From the NCBI RefSeq assembly GCF_042242105.1, contig NC_092013.1, positions 16,051,618-16,115,617 of the forward strand: DNA of 64,000 bases, in the 5' to 3' direction. Every line of letters begins with the position of its first letter. Within the stretch, counting starts at the first letter, position 1. Of the stretch, positions 29,801 through 48,326 are shown piece by piece. The notes under the pieces were generated by a model, which was not told where the DNA came from, searched no databases, and saw nothing but the letters and a program-made list of their open reading frames with translations. The translations under genes were made by a program, and so were the position numbers. Source of the DNA: Pempheris klunzingeri. Its lineage: Eukaryota; Chordata; Actinopteri; Acropomatiformes; Pempheridae.

Positions 29801-32800
29801 CCTTCTTTGGGCTTCTTTTTTTCCTGAGTCACTAACAGCTCAAAATATCTGAAATGATTGTTGATTTAATGTACTGTATGTTACGATAGCTCATTTTGCA
29901 AAATGTCATTTATACATTTTTTACACTGACTACCTAAATTATTTGCAAAGAGCAGGCAACTGACTGACCTGCTGCGCTGGTAATGGCGATGGGAACAGTC
30001 TGCAGCTGGTGCATCTGCAGCCCGGAGCCTCCGAGTGTGTTGAGATTTATGGTCTGGATGCCTGGAATCTGCACTGTGTTCACGGACACTCCTCCAGCTG
30101 CAGCAGCTCCCTGAGCCTGGCCAAGCTGGGGGAGAGACTGCACTGGGGCCAGCGTGATCTGTGGTCCTGTCGGACTCTGGATCTGAATGGTCTGCCAGCT
30201 CACCTGGCCATTGTGGCCTACAGTGCGCAGGAGGATGGGGCCTGTGTTTGGCATAATTTGAAGATTTTGCAGCCCTTCCTGGCTGAGTGTTGGAGCTGCA
30301 AATACCTGACCGCCAGCGGCCGTGACAGTACCGGCCTGGATGGTCTGGAGGGGTGTTGCACCTTGGATAACCTGCTGAGGCTGAATAAGGATCTGCTGTG
30401 GCTGCTGCCCGTCTCTGTTGTCTGGCTGTATTGGGACACCCAGGGAAGATGCTGTGTTATGCTGGAATGTGCCCGTCATCACTCCATTGCTGTTCTGTGT
30501 TTGGGTCATTCCATAAGTAGTTGCAGCCTGCGTGGTGATAGTGGACGCACTTGTCATGTAACCTGTTCCACTGTTGGAAGACACTGGATGTTGCGATTGC
30601 TGTATAACTTGATTTCCCCCAGTATCTCCTCCACCATTTGCATCTCCTCCTGAGCTGCCTGTTCCAGTACTGACGGGCAACAGCGTGATGTTTCCATTTA
30701 GTGACACGGGCATATTTGCCAGGAACTGGGGCTGGTTTTGTAACATGCCATTGCCTAAGCTTATATTTTGAATGGGGATGGCTCCCTGAAGGAGACTGGG
30801 CATCGTTATGATGTTTCCCGCTGCACCAGCTCTGTTGGTTGTGGCAATGATTTGCTGCCCATTGGGAGAGGACACTATCTGAAACTGCTGCCCTGGTGCT
30901 GCAGCTGCAGCAGTATCCTGCTGAGTGTGTGCCAACTGCAGTGGCTGGCCATCTACTGTTTGAAATTGGGGAATAACCTGATACTGAATATTGGGCATCA
31001 TACCTGATATGGTGGTAAGGACCTGCTGACCCTGCATCGACGGAGCCTGAGCTACTACGTACTGCTGTGGCGGCTGCTGTTGTCCCTGAGCGCTTACAGC
31101 AGCTACTGATGGTGACAGCACCTGTCTGCTCTTGCCTGCATCTCCTACAGTCATCACTCCAGAGGAATCAGTGGTGATGGTGTTAGTGCCTGAGGATGCT
31201 TGAATGCTGAGAGGGATAACCTGCCAGCCGTTGGCACTGGAGGTGAAAACGCCCTGGTTTAGGTCCAGCTGTTGCTGCTGGTTTTGTTGGTCTGTGGGTG
31301 AATCGTTCTCTCCTGGGGTGTCAATTCGACTACATGTGGCTGCCAACAAGGCAAGTGGGGATGGCTGCTGTGAGTCCTGGAAAGAGAATAGATGAAAGAA
31401 GAACAGAAGGAATTTATATAGTGAAAATGCATCGAACATAAATGTTGAGGCTACATTAAATCTAAATGGCTGCCAAAATGTCCGCTCAGATTTTGAGCCA
31501 CTTTACATTTAGTGATGCAGTTCTTATTTGTACAGTAAAAAGGAAACAATAATACCAACAGAGGAATGCTAACATTTCTGAGCACTTTTATCGGCAAGCT
31601 TAAGTAGTGCTTTACAATTTAACAGCAGAGTAAAATATAATTGGAATAAATATTGAAATAAATAACAGGTTAATTGCACAAATTATATTTAAAAAATAGA
31701 TTAAAGAAAGCTAAACCACATCATTACAACAGCCATGATTAAAAGTTAAAAGTAAAAGAACTAATTTAAAACACAAATATGCAAATTTGAAGAGTCTGGT
31801 GTGAAGAGGCCACAATTAATGTGGTGGAGTTTAGATTTATAAAACAAACACATCAAAATAAATTATGTGACTGGGTTTTAAAATCAATCCATGCACACTC
31901 CCATGGCCATATTCATGAAATTAAACCTATAGTCCCTCCTCACAGAGAGAGGGGCTGGAGTAAGGAGAACAGGGGGAAGCAGGGTGGGAGAGTATGGGAG
32001 GGACCACATTTTTTCTAGGGCAGCGGCGGGCTCGGCTTCCCCTCCCCCCAAACCCACCCATCTCCCTCCCACACTTTATTTTGCCCTATAAACTGACACA
32101 CTCCTCTAGCCACCCCCTCCAAGGCCAGCCAAATGGGCCGAGCGAAATGCTCACGAAGTGCCGGGGTTTGACGGGAACACCCCGTGTGGGCGAAATCTAC
32201 CTGCCCATTCCCCACCCCAGTGACATGTGCTCTGGTGAGAAAATCAACAAGCCGTGCAAGTCTCGGTACAAATGAATTACAGAACTAAACAAACGAAGGG
32301 GAAATAAATAACAAGTTCGGCGGGGATGAGTGGGGGGCATGGTTAATGTTTCTCGGCTTGACACCCATCTGATTTGGCAAACAGCACCAATACGGTTAAC
32401 CTACTTGTGGATTTGTGTTTCGCTTTTGACTGAAGCCTCCACCGCTCTCCACAGCGGCCATTTCACCCTGCTGCTGATCTGCGGAAGAAGAGTTTGTAAG
32501 ATCACTTATCTTAAAGTAGTTACGTTCAAACAACAGACCGTCAAACAGCGCTAACATTGCAGTCATCAAGTGGGGAAAACGCAGTGTACGCATGGTCGAC
32601 CTCACGTAAATAACTAAACTTTCTGAATTTGCGAAGTTAACGTGAAGCAATTCAGACTAGAAATAACAAGGAAATCCATGCCACAAGTGCTCGGAGGGCC
32701 AGCTAGCCTGTTGGCTAAGCTAACATTAACTCACCACAACAAGTAATGTTGAGTAAAAGTGCCAAGTAATGGCTACTCAGAGAGACATACTTTCAGCTAC

Positions 32801-33122
32801 AGTACTACGAACAACTCTTAAGCTAGCTGACGTGAATTGGATAAAGTTAAACTACGGTGTGGGCTGGTACAGTTAACTGAGAGCAGAAGTTACGTTACTA
32901 TGAGACAGTTAGCTAGCTTAACTTGGCTGGCTAAATGTTGTTAGCTAAGTACCGACAATTAGCAGTTTAGTAGTTGGTCGCTTTTTAACTGCCTGAGATG
33001 CTACATAAACAACACAGTACCGTACTTATAAGAGGAGATACGCTTCTTACACTTTGGCTGTAAACTTACTGCTTCGTTCGCAACATGCGGCTGAGTTTTT
33101 AAAAAGTTCACTTACTGCTCAT
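26863..33122 (-). CDS. sp1: transcription factor Sp1
   Basis: GC-box-binding activator of the Sp/KLF family. Coding exons, minus strand: 33122-33116, 32478-32405, 31376-29969, 28831-28690, 28035-27845, 27170-26863; 2130 bp, 709 aa. The first coding exon supplies only ATGAGCA, giving [13 protein letters not shown], which parallels the mammalian MSDQ...EMTAV start. The large exon is the Gln/Ser/Thr-rich activation region, starting with the Sp box ([13 protein letters not shown]) and holding [25 protein letters not shown] and SWQTIQIQ. Buttonhead box [14 protein letters not shown] is near 526-539. Three C2H2 fingers follow (C554-H576, C584-H606, C614-H634) with family recognition helices, then a C-terminal domain with [16 protein letters not shown]. 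Sp1 rather than Sp3/Sp4 is supported by the C-terminus and by linkage to amhr2 and sp7. Confidence 0.95.
27358..27668. repeat. dispersed fish repeat, copy 1 (sp1 intron)
   Basis: Shares its general layout with 37040-37205 and 46930-47165 (reverse orientation): an AAAATGTCAnA core, CAAA/AAAGATATT blocks and AT-rich ends around ATTGATCG/CGATTA. This is the most diverged of the three copies. It looks like a MITE or SINE family common in percomorph introns, from memory. Confidence 0.45.
28308..28480. repeat. degenerate MITE (CCACTTTATTAGGT family)
   Basis: In sp1 between zinc-finger exons. It starts CAGTAGCCACTTTATTAGGT, resembling the widespread fish terminal sequence AGTGGCCACTTTATTAGGTA; a weaker mirror (TAATAAGGTGTTTCTAAT) occurs near 28460-28480. 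Degenerate ends and no clear target duplication. Confidence 0.45.
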
Positions 33123-33815
33123 AATTTGAAGACGGGAGGAGTTTCTCTGGTCTTTTTTCGACTTGACAACTTTTCACAACTTCACACACACTTGACGAGC
33201 TCCCCCTATGAAGGAGAGGGACGGGTGCGCTCGATTACAGGACCGGCGCAGCTGTCAGGCTGCACCGAGCGCGACCATTGAGCGGCAAACAGCTCAACAC
33301 AGTTTAATTATCCAACTTTACGAAATAACACTGGGACACAACATTTTCCGGGTTTTCACCCACATCTTACAATCCCCATCAGCGAATGTTTCCTGTTAAA
33401 ACTCCGCTGATTGACGTTGTCTTGACCAGTCAAAATCAGCTGGACTAACTTTAAATCCGTAATGTTTCCCGTCACTCAGTATACCTCCCAAAGTCCCTTT
33501 GGCTTTGCTTTAGCGCCTTTAAACAATATACGTTGATTTCAATTAGTAATTAACAACCAATAGCACCTTTAATTATCGTTAAGTAACGAGATATTATCAA
33601 CCATATCACTAGTAAGGCTCAACTGTCACAGCCACACGGAATAGAAACCAAAGCCTGTTAAATTCAGTTATAATATGTCGAGAAGAGAAGATGTGTTGAG
33701 TTTAAAATTCAACCTAATTTCAATGCAGGCTGGCACCTGGTGACTGCACTACAGCGCTATGGGTAAAACAAGCGCACCGCTGTGGGAGCCGATTGCGAAG
33801 GATTGCTGCTGTCAT

Positions 33816-33891
33816 CCAATGGGAAAGGTCGTTTCTGCCAACGCGAATCAACTAGCCAATCTCATTGGGCCAAAGGCGGAGAAGTGGGCGG
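33816..33891. promoter_or_regulatory. CCAAT / GC-box cluster between sp1 and downstream divergent sequence
   Basis: CCAAT at 33816-33820 and 33856-33860, an inverted CCAAT (ATTGG) at 33864-33868 and a GC box (GGGCGG) at 33886-33891. The cluster is about 0.7 kb upstream of the sp1 start codon and just upstream of an ATG in good context at 33964 on the plus strand. It could serve sp1, a divergent transcript, or both. Confidence 0.45.
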
Positions 33892-33963
33892 TACCAAGCA
33901 TGGTAGGTTGTACCGCTGAGTATGATTGACGTTGGGTTATCTGTTTTCCGCCTAAACGGCGCC

Positions 33964-34041
33964 ATGAGTAAATATGTTACACAAATACTGGTATTTGCCC
34001 TCACTACATCTGTGGTGTGGTATTATCATTCGACAGTGTAA
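33964..34041 (+). CDS. candidate 25-codon membrane micropeptide or 5' exon (uncertain)
   Basis: The ATG is in good context (GCCATGA), 73 bp downstream of a GC box. The frame reads MSKYVTQILV then FALTTSVVWYYHSTV and stops. Residues about 7-20 are hydrophobic with flanking polar residues, as in small single-pass membrane proteins. The final codons overlap a donor-like GTGTAAGA, so the frame may instead be the first exon of a spliced gene; I could not find a convincing next exon. No family was recognised, and chance is a real alternative. Confidence 0.22.
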   Translation: MSKYVTQILVFALTTSVVWYYHSTV

Positions 34042-34635
34042 GACTGACAGAACTCATTTCTTGCTTTGAACACGGAGGTGGGGAAAGAGGAAGGCGGACA
34101 GGGCATTTAAGTCTTGCCTCCGTGGCCACTGGCCACTCCCTGTTGGCGCCCCGTGGGCTGGGAAACAGCAGGGAGGCGGGAGGAGTCAGTCAGGGTGGAG
34201 GACAGGAGACCCCATCACACTCACTGGCTGTAACAGCGCTGGGAGGAGAAAATGGCCTGCTTGTGGGAGGGCTTTTATTATTGGGATGTGCGAGGGGGCT
34301 GTCAGGGAAGCAGCACATGTGCCCATGTAAACAGGACAGAGGGTGGAGTCCATCTTCAGGCCAAGCCTGCATCCAACCAACCCTGTCTGAAGTCACACAC
34401 ATGTGATGTCACTTCACTTCACCACGGAGGGGATCAGTTCTTTTCATTATTTCCAAACCGTTCCTCTAAATAAACACTGTTCACTCAGTAAGGTTCATCA
34501 GTGCAGTGTTTCAGTTCACAGCATATCTGCCTCCATGCACTGATCCTTCAGGAAAATTAGCAGTGTCACAATTTAAGTGATTGAATGTACTTTTCAAGTC
34601 CAGTTTAAAGTCCTATATTTCGTTAAAGTATGGTA

Positions 34636-34733
34636 TTGACAATGTTAACGATGACTCTGTTCCATTCAAGTGTCCCAGTGAGCCATGACAGTGTGACAGT
34701 GAGCCAGCATGAACAACACCAGGACCCTGAAAC
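34636..34733. repeat. unnamed dispersed repeat, copy B
   Basis: Partner of the copy at 13390-13490: shared ATGACTCTGTT, CATTCAAGTGTCC, CCATGACAGTGTGACAG and AGCCAGCATG blocks in the same order. See the findings. Confidence 0.6.
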
Positions 34734-35279
34734 TGAGGGGTCGGGATTCAGCCATCATTCATTTCATTACCAACTCCTGTGTTTTCAGCTTTCATCAAAA
34801 ATCACACCTGGCTTCTGTTACATAAGAGAAGCTGATGCCACTTCATCACATCACCCTTCATAAAAGTGGTTCATGAGTTGTAACTCATGGCTTTATTAAC
34901 ATGAATATATGCTCTATAGATAATTTATGAGCAATAAACAATAACAAATGTGCCAAAGGTGCCCAGCCCACATGCGCTTACAGAGGCCATTTGAATACAT
35001 TTGAATACATTTGATGCTACTTTATAACTTTTTACTCCAATAATAATTAATCTATATAACACTAGTTTTGGTGATTAATAAAAATGAAAATGAACTAATA
35101 AAACACAAGGGATTCTTATAGTTTGAGCTGCCCAGTTTAAACTGTAATAAAGTAATTCAAATACGCCCTCTGGCTGCAACATTGAATTGATGAACACATG
35201 GATGCATGACTAATGATAGTCCAATTACATAACTTATATGATCACTGCTTCCTTAAATACTTTTAGTTAGGTGAGAATT

Positions 35280-35382
35280 TGAATGCAGTACATCTACTCG
35301 TAATAGGGTGCTCTCTTTGCAGTGTGATCACTTTTACTTTTACTTTTACGTAAAATGTCTGAATAGTTCTTTCACCTCTGAC
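35280..35382. repeat. end of a degenerate hAT-like MITE
   Basis: Sequence with ACTTTTACTTTTACTTTTAC followed by a TCTGAATAGTTCTTTCACCTCTG-type end (split here from memory of the common fish consensus). It matches the terminal pattern of the copy at 39016-39452. The other end was not clearly found. Confidence 0.4.
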
Positions 35383-37039
35383 AAACATAAGCCACAACCT
35401 GGCAACTGGGATTTCTGTGCGTGGTCACAGCTTATAAAGCAGTAATGAAGGATTAATTAACCCTCATTAAAGCAATCAGTTACAGTTTTATACTGAGTCT
35501 TACAAGCCGAAAAGCCCCTGTGAGCGTTCATTAGTGATACATGAATTACAGGTACAGTTGTCAGCTGCAGATTTTCATGGTAAAACACATTTCAAACTAA
35601 ATAGCTGTGTACAATAGATCCATAAATTAACAGGACTTATTTGTGAGTGTGCTGTGGTCACACTTTGCCATGATTTTGATCACTTCTGTTGCATAACCAG
35701 CCTTCACCCCTGACATTTCCAGAGACGTCTGTGTGTGTGTGTCTGTTTCTGCAGGATGTGTCACAGCTGCGGCCCACGCTGATAAAAGCTGCTGCAGCTC
35801 CGACGATGAGATGCAAAGTCACTTCCTACAGTGCGCTCGGACCCCATCTGCACCATCTCTCCACTGGCTGTGCGCGCACATCCAGCCACCAGCATGTAGG
35901 CAGGCTGCCACCAATCAGAGGAAACTACCAGAAACTCGCATCATACATTAATCATCGAGGAGCAGAGCAGGCTGGGTGCAGCTGGAAGAGTTTCCTGAAG
36001 ACTTCAGTTAAATTTCAGACCTCTCAGTGTGCGCCAACAGGAAACCAGAGGCAGAGACTGACAGAACTGAAACCTGCGTCGGTGAAGGTAAAGGCGCTTT
36101 TCTCCCGTCAAGTTTGTTCTCTATTCTGTTGTTTGGGAAACTGAGTATGCTTTAATTAATTCAGCACGACCTATAGACACCTTTTTAAAGCTGGTTATGG
36201 GGGAAACCTTGTTGGCTTTATACAAAATGTTCTTACAGTTGCAACAAATATGAAACATTTATTCACGTTTTCAATGAGGAAGGCCTATATCGTCTTTATA
36301 ATCACAATCAGTATGAATATTTCAAATCTTATATGTTTTCTATTTATTGAAATAGCATTTTTGGCTGTTTGAGCTCATATATCAGACAGTTAGGACTGTC
36401 ACACGGGTATGGTCTGTCAGTCTTTGTTTATTTACCTGCCCTGCTTTACTGTGTGTCACTGTATAATCACTTTATGTAGCTACTAACTATGTGCATGTAT
36501 CTTCTTTTATCTTCTTACTGTGCTGTATGCACTTTATTTGAACATCCTCAGATAGTTTAGCGCCTCATGCATTGATACAGACTTTAGATATTTTAACTTT
36601 TTTTGTCTTGTTGTTTCTCTTTTATGACATTTTGTCCTGAAGAAATAATGTTTGATTTTAAATGTATTTTTTATTTGACAGTAAACTTAAACTTGACCTT
36701 ATACGTGAACCTGATGCAGTGTAGTTGTGTTTTGTCATAGTTTGATTTATGTTATGTTTAGACTGATACATTTGCTTTAAATAAAGTTTTGGTGCGACAG
36801 TGAATACCATCCATAGAAACATGTCTGTGTGAAAAGGCATCACCCCTTCCGTCTACTATTTCAAAGGCTCCTTCTGGTTGTCAAAGAATACAAGTTATGA
36901 GGAAGCATCCTGTTAACAGTCTATGACATAAAGAGCTCAGCTTAAATGATAAAGGATCATGCCACAAAACACTGAATGTCAAGTGAAATGTTATCAGTTT
37001 GAGGTTTCTAAACCAAACATCAGTGAAAATAGAAATATA

Positions 37040-37205
37040 TTGTCTATTGGGGCTGCAAATAATGATCATTTTCATTGTCAGTTTCTTGATAAATCGATTG
37101 TTTGGTCTTTAAAATGTCAGAAAATGAATAAAAATATCGATCAGTGTGTGATCAGATGTTGTTCTCAAATGTCTTGCTTTGTTCTCAACCCAAAGATATT
37201 CAGGC
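37040..37205 (+). repeat. dispersed fish repeat, copy 2 (just upstream of the tespa1 start exon)
   Basis: Contains GATAAATCGATTGTTTGGTC, AAAATGTCAGAAAATGAATA, CTCAAATGTCTTG and CAAAGATATTCAG in order. The same blocks occur in reverse orientation at 46930-47165. The copy ends about 20 bp before the inferred splice acceptor of the tespa1 start exon. Confidence 0.6.
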
Positions 37206-37269
37206 GTTGTCTTTGTGCCTCTGTAGCTCCGACCCTACCATGTTCCCTGGCTGCCCGTGAACTGAGGCA

Positions 37270-45749
<8,480 letters not shown>

Positions 45750-46459
45750 CAGAAAACCCAGAACTGCATTTAAACTTCAATTTCTCACCTGTGGACTTTT
45801 CCTGCACTGAAGATTTGACTTTGAGGATTTGCATCCAAGCAATGACCTCCACACACACACACACGAGTAAGATGCCATATTGTAAGAGACTTGCTCACAT
45901 TTGTTCAGTGCCCCACACTGAAGAAACTTTATATATCCACTGAAAAATGTTTCAGATAGGCAAAGAATTGGATTTCAGAATTGTAAATAATTAAACATAC
46001 AACAAATTTCAAAGGTTCAAAGGTCTTGATGAAATACTGTGTGGACCATATTTTATTAAAATGGTAGTTCAATCTGGATTCAGAGCATGTAAAAGTTATT
46101 CAGACAATTGTTGGCAGTAAAATTTACAAAAAATGTTTTATTGGTCAACAAAGTCGATTTCACATGGAGCTCACAATTCTGTTCATCGTTTCTCTAAAAC
46201 TGGGCCACATTTATATATCACCACAACAAAGAACTGTATTCATGTCAGCATTCACATCAATGGTGTCAGCACCTAAAATTCACTAAAAACCAGCTGTAAA
46301 GTTCCGTGTTTCAATAATCGGAAAAAAGCAATATGCAGAACTACCTTTTCAGAAAATGAGGTTACATTAAACACACTGTACCGTAAACCAGTGGGAGTAG
46401 GTGAGCAGACACTTGGCCAGCCTGCATTGTGCAAAGGACATGATGTTTTTAGGTAGTGG

Positions 46460-46573
46460 CAGGGCCGGCTCTAGGCATAGGCCATATAGGCGGTCGCCTA
46501 GGCGCCCCACCCCCCCACCGAGTGATCGGTGTGCATCTCGCCTAGGGCACCATTATGGCTAGAGCCGGCTCTG
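46460..46573. mobile_element. 114-bp hAT-type MITE with target-site duplication
   Basis: The ends are CAGGGCCGGCTCTAG and, reversed from the right, CAGAGCCGGCTCTAG: a 15-bp terminal inverted repeat with one mismatch. It is flanked by 8-bp direct repeats GGTAGTGG (46452-46459) and GGTAGTGC (46574-46581), one mismatch. An 8-bp duplication and CAGGG-type ends fit the hAT superfamily. No coding capacity. Confidence 0.85.
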
Positions 46574-46929
46574 GGTAGTGCAAACTGTTTACTATCTTCA
46601 ATACTTATGTCAGCTGAGTGCAAGACAGCATATCAATCAATAGGCAAATACAGTCAGGTAGGTGGACATGAATCCTTAAACCAAGACACAACAGGTAGTT
46701 AGAGAATATAATCTGGAAAAGAAACCATCATTAACTTTCCAATATTGTTACAGAAAATCAGTCACAGTAACAGAAAAAAAAATCACTGGGTTTGGATTAT
46801 AATTGAACCAATAGTGTGTGCGATGAGCACAGCATCATTCTGAAGGTGTAACATTGAAACTGCATAAGAATATGTGGTAGTTTTTGTCTGGTCTATGATA
46901 TTGAAAGTCAAATTAAGGTTTTAACATGT

Positions 46930-47165
46930 TTGGTGATTACAACTGGAGCTGCAACAAAATTCAAAACTACTTGTTTCCAGCTTTTCTGGTTTCTTTATTT
47001 CTCTAGAACAGTAAACTGAGTAACATTTGAGGACGTCATCTTGGGCTTTGGAAAACACTCAACATTTTTCTACATTTTCTGACATTTTCTAGACCAAATG
47101 ACTAATCAATTAATCGAGAAAATAATCTACAATGAAAATAATCGTTTGCAGCGCTAATCATAACG
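46930..47165 (-). repeat. dispersed fish repeat, copy 3 (reverse orientation)
   Basis: Reading the minus strand: GATTAGCGCTGCAAACGATT, then CGATTAATTGATTAGTCATT, TGGTCTAGAAAATGTCAGAA, AAGATGACGTCCTCAAATG and AGAAACCAGAAAAGCTGG. The same series as in copy 2, and the best preserved of the three. Confidence 0.65.
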
Positions 47166-48326
47166 AGAACAAGGCTTCAGACGACTCACAGTACTTTGTA
47201 CTCTTTCACTGTAATCGTGTATTTGTTTTACAGTGACATTCATTTCTAGAGCTAATTGCTAAAAGAGTAATAGAAAAAATGGCAGTTACACTTTACAATG
47301 TTATTTAAATATTCAGGACTAAATGGGACCAATAAGTCATGTAAATGCAATTGTAATATACAGTATATTTTTTTGTTTTATTATCCTCATAATTAAAAAT
47401 ACACACAGTTGGAGTACTTTCTCCCTTAGTGTTCATAAATGTGAAAATGTCTGATGATCGTGTTGAGAGTTGCTGACAAGCTCTGAAAGCTGTTAACATA
47501 CGGCCAACTTTTCCGAGCAAATCTTTTAAAAAGGGGCAAAATTATACAGATCACAAAGACAATTCATACTAATATCAGTCATCTGAGTCTACGGATTCTT
47601 CTTTTTTCGATTTTCGACTTTGGGAACGCTTCAGAGTAACATGATTAGAAAGGGGTAATTTCCAAAATTCAAATCTCATTTTAACTCATAATGTTACACA
47701 AACATGTTGAGTTTCAACATCAAAGAGACAAACAGTTTGAGTTTTTAGGATTCAAATTAATACACAACAAAAGCCACATTTTCAAAACTCATATAATCTC
47801 ATCTGAAAACAGGGCAGTCTTTAAAATAATCATCCTCTGATTTCTATCCAGCAGAGTCCTTTTTCTCTCCATATTTCGGCACATGAATGAAATTTTTTTC
47901 TCAGGTTCATCCATGTGGACGGGGATTAAGCGAAGCACCAATAATTGGCCAGTTTGCAGCCCAATTTCTACAAACCTCTTTGACCTTTTGCACTTTTTGT
48001 TGCATCAGAATTTGCAGTAATTTGGGAACTCACTCAGAGCACCATTTATGATTTCAGACATTATTTTAACCTTTGGAGAGTAAAATGTCAAGGAGAGGGG
48101 CACATGAGTTTTTGGGCAACTAAATCTTCATTGGCAACAATATGAAATCGATGTGACCAAAAAGAGCTCCAGGGGTTCAGTCGGGGACAGAAAAAGTCTT
48201 CATTTCCAAATTTGAGGTAATTCACGTTATTTGAACTCATCACAAAAGTGCCTCCGTCGTCCAAGGTGGAAATTTATCCCAACATCTTGAAGTGGCGAGT
48301 TCGAGTCTGTGAGGAGGCAGATGACA

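Larger units (their letters stand above)
33123..37228. other. divergent intergenic region between sp1 and the tespa1-family gene
   Basis: Contains the sp1 5' UTR/promoter, a CCAAT/GC-box cluster near 33.8-33.9 kb, a possible short ORF at 33964, dispersed repeats (34636-34733, 35280-35382, 37040-37205) and probable noncoding 5' exons of the tespa1-family gene. A candidate exon ends at 36087 (GTGAAG followed by GTAAAG), and the acceptor before the coding exon is near 37228. Open frames at 34017-34406 and 35689-36144 have no recognisable domain. Confidence 0.4.
45750..48326. other. convergent 3' flanks of the tespa1-family gene and tarbp2
   Basis: Contains the tespa1-family 3' UTR and the long tarbp2 3' UTR. 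A candidate ATTAAA poly(A) signal is at 45990-45995 on the plus strand, and a minus-strand AATAAA at 46137-46142. Also holds a small hAT MITE (46460-46573) and a dispersed repeat (46930-47165). No additional gene recognised. Confidence 0.5.

Noticed and set aside
30009-30653. 214-codon open frame on the plus strand
   Set aside because: Exactly antisense to the sp1 glutamine-rich exon; its composition (Cys, Ser, Leu) mirrors that of the real exon and there is no splice or promoter support.
34017-34406. 129-codon plus-strand open frame as a gene
   Set aside because: Gly/Arg-rich frame without domain or splice structure, in GC-rich upstream sequence; also open on the other strand, as expected by composition.
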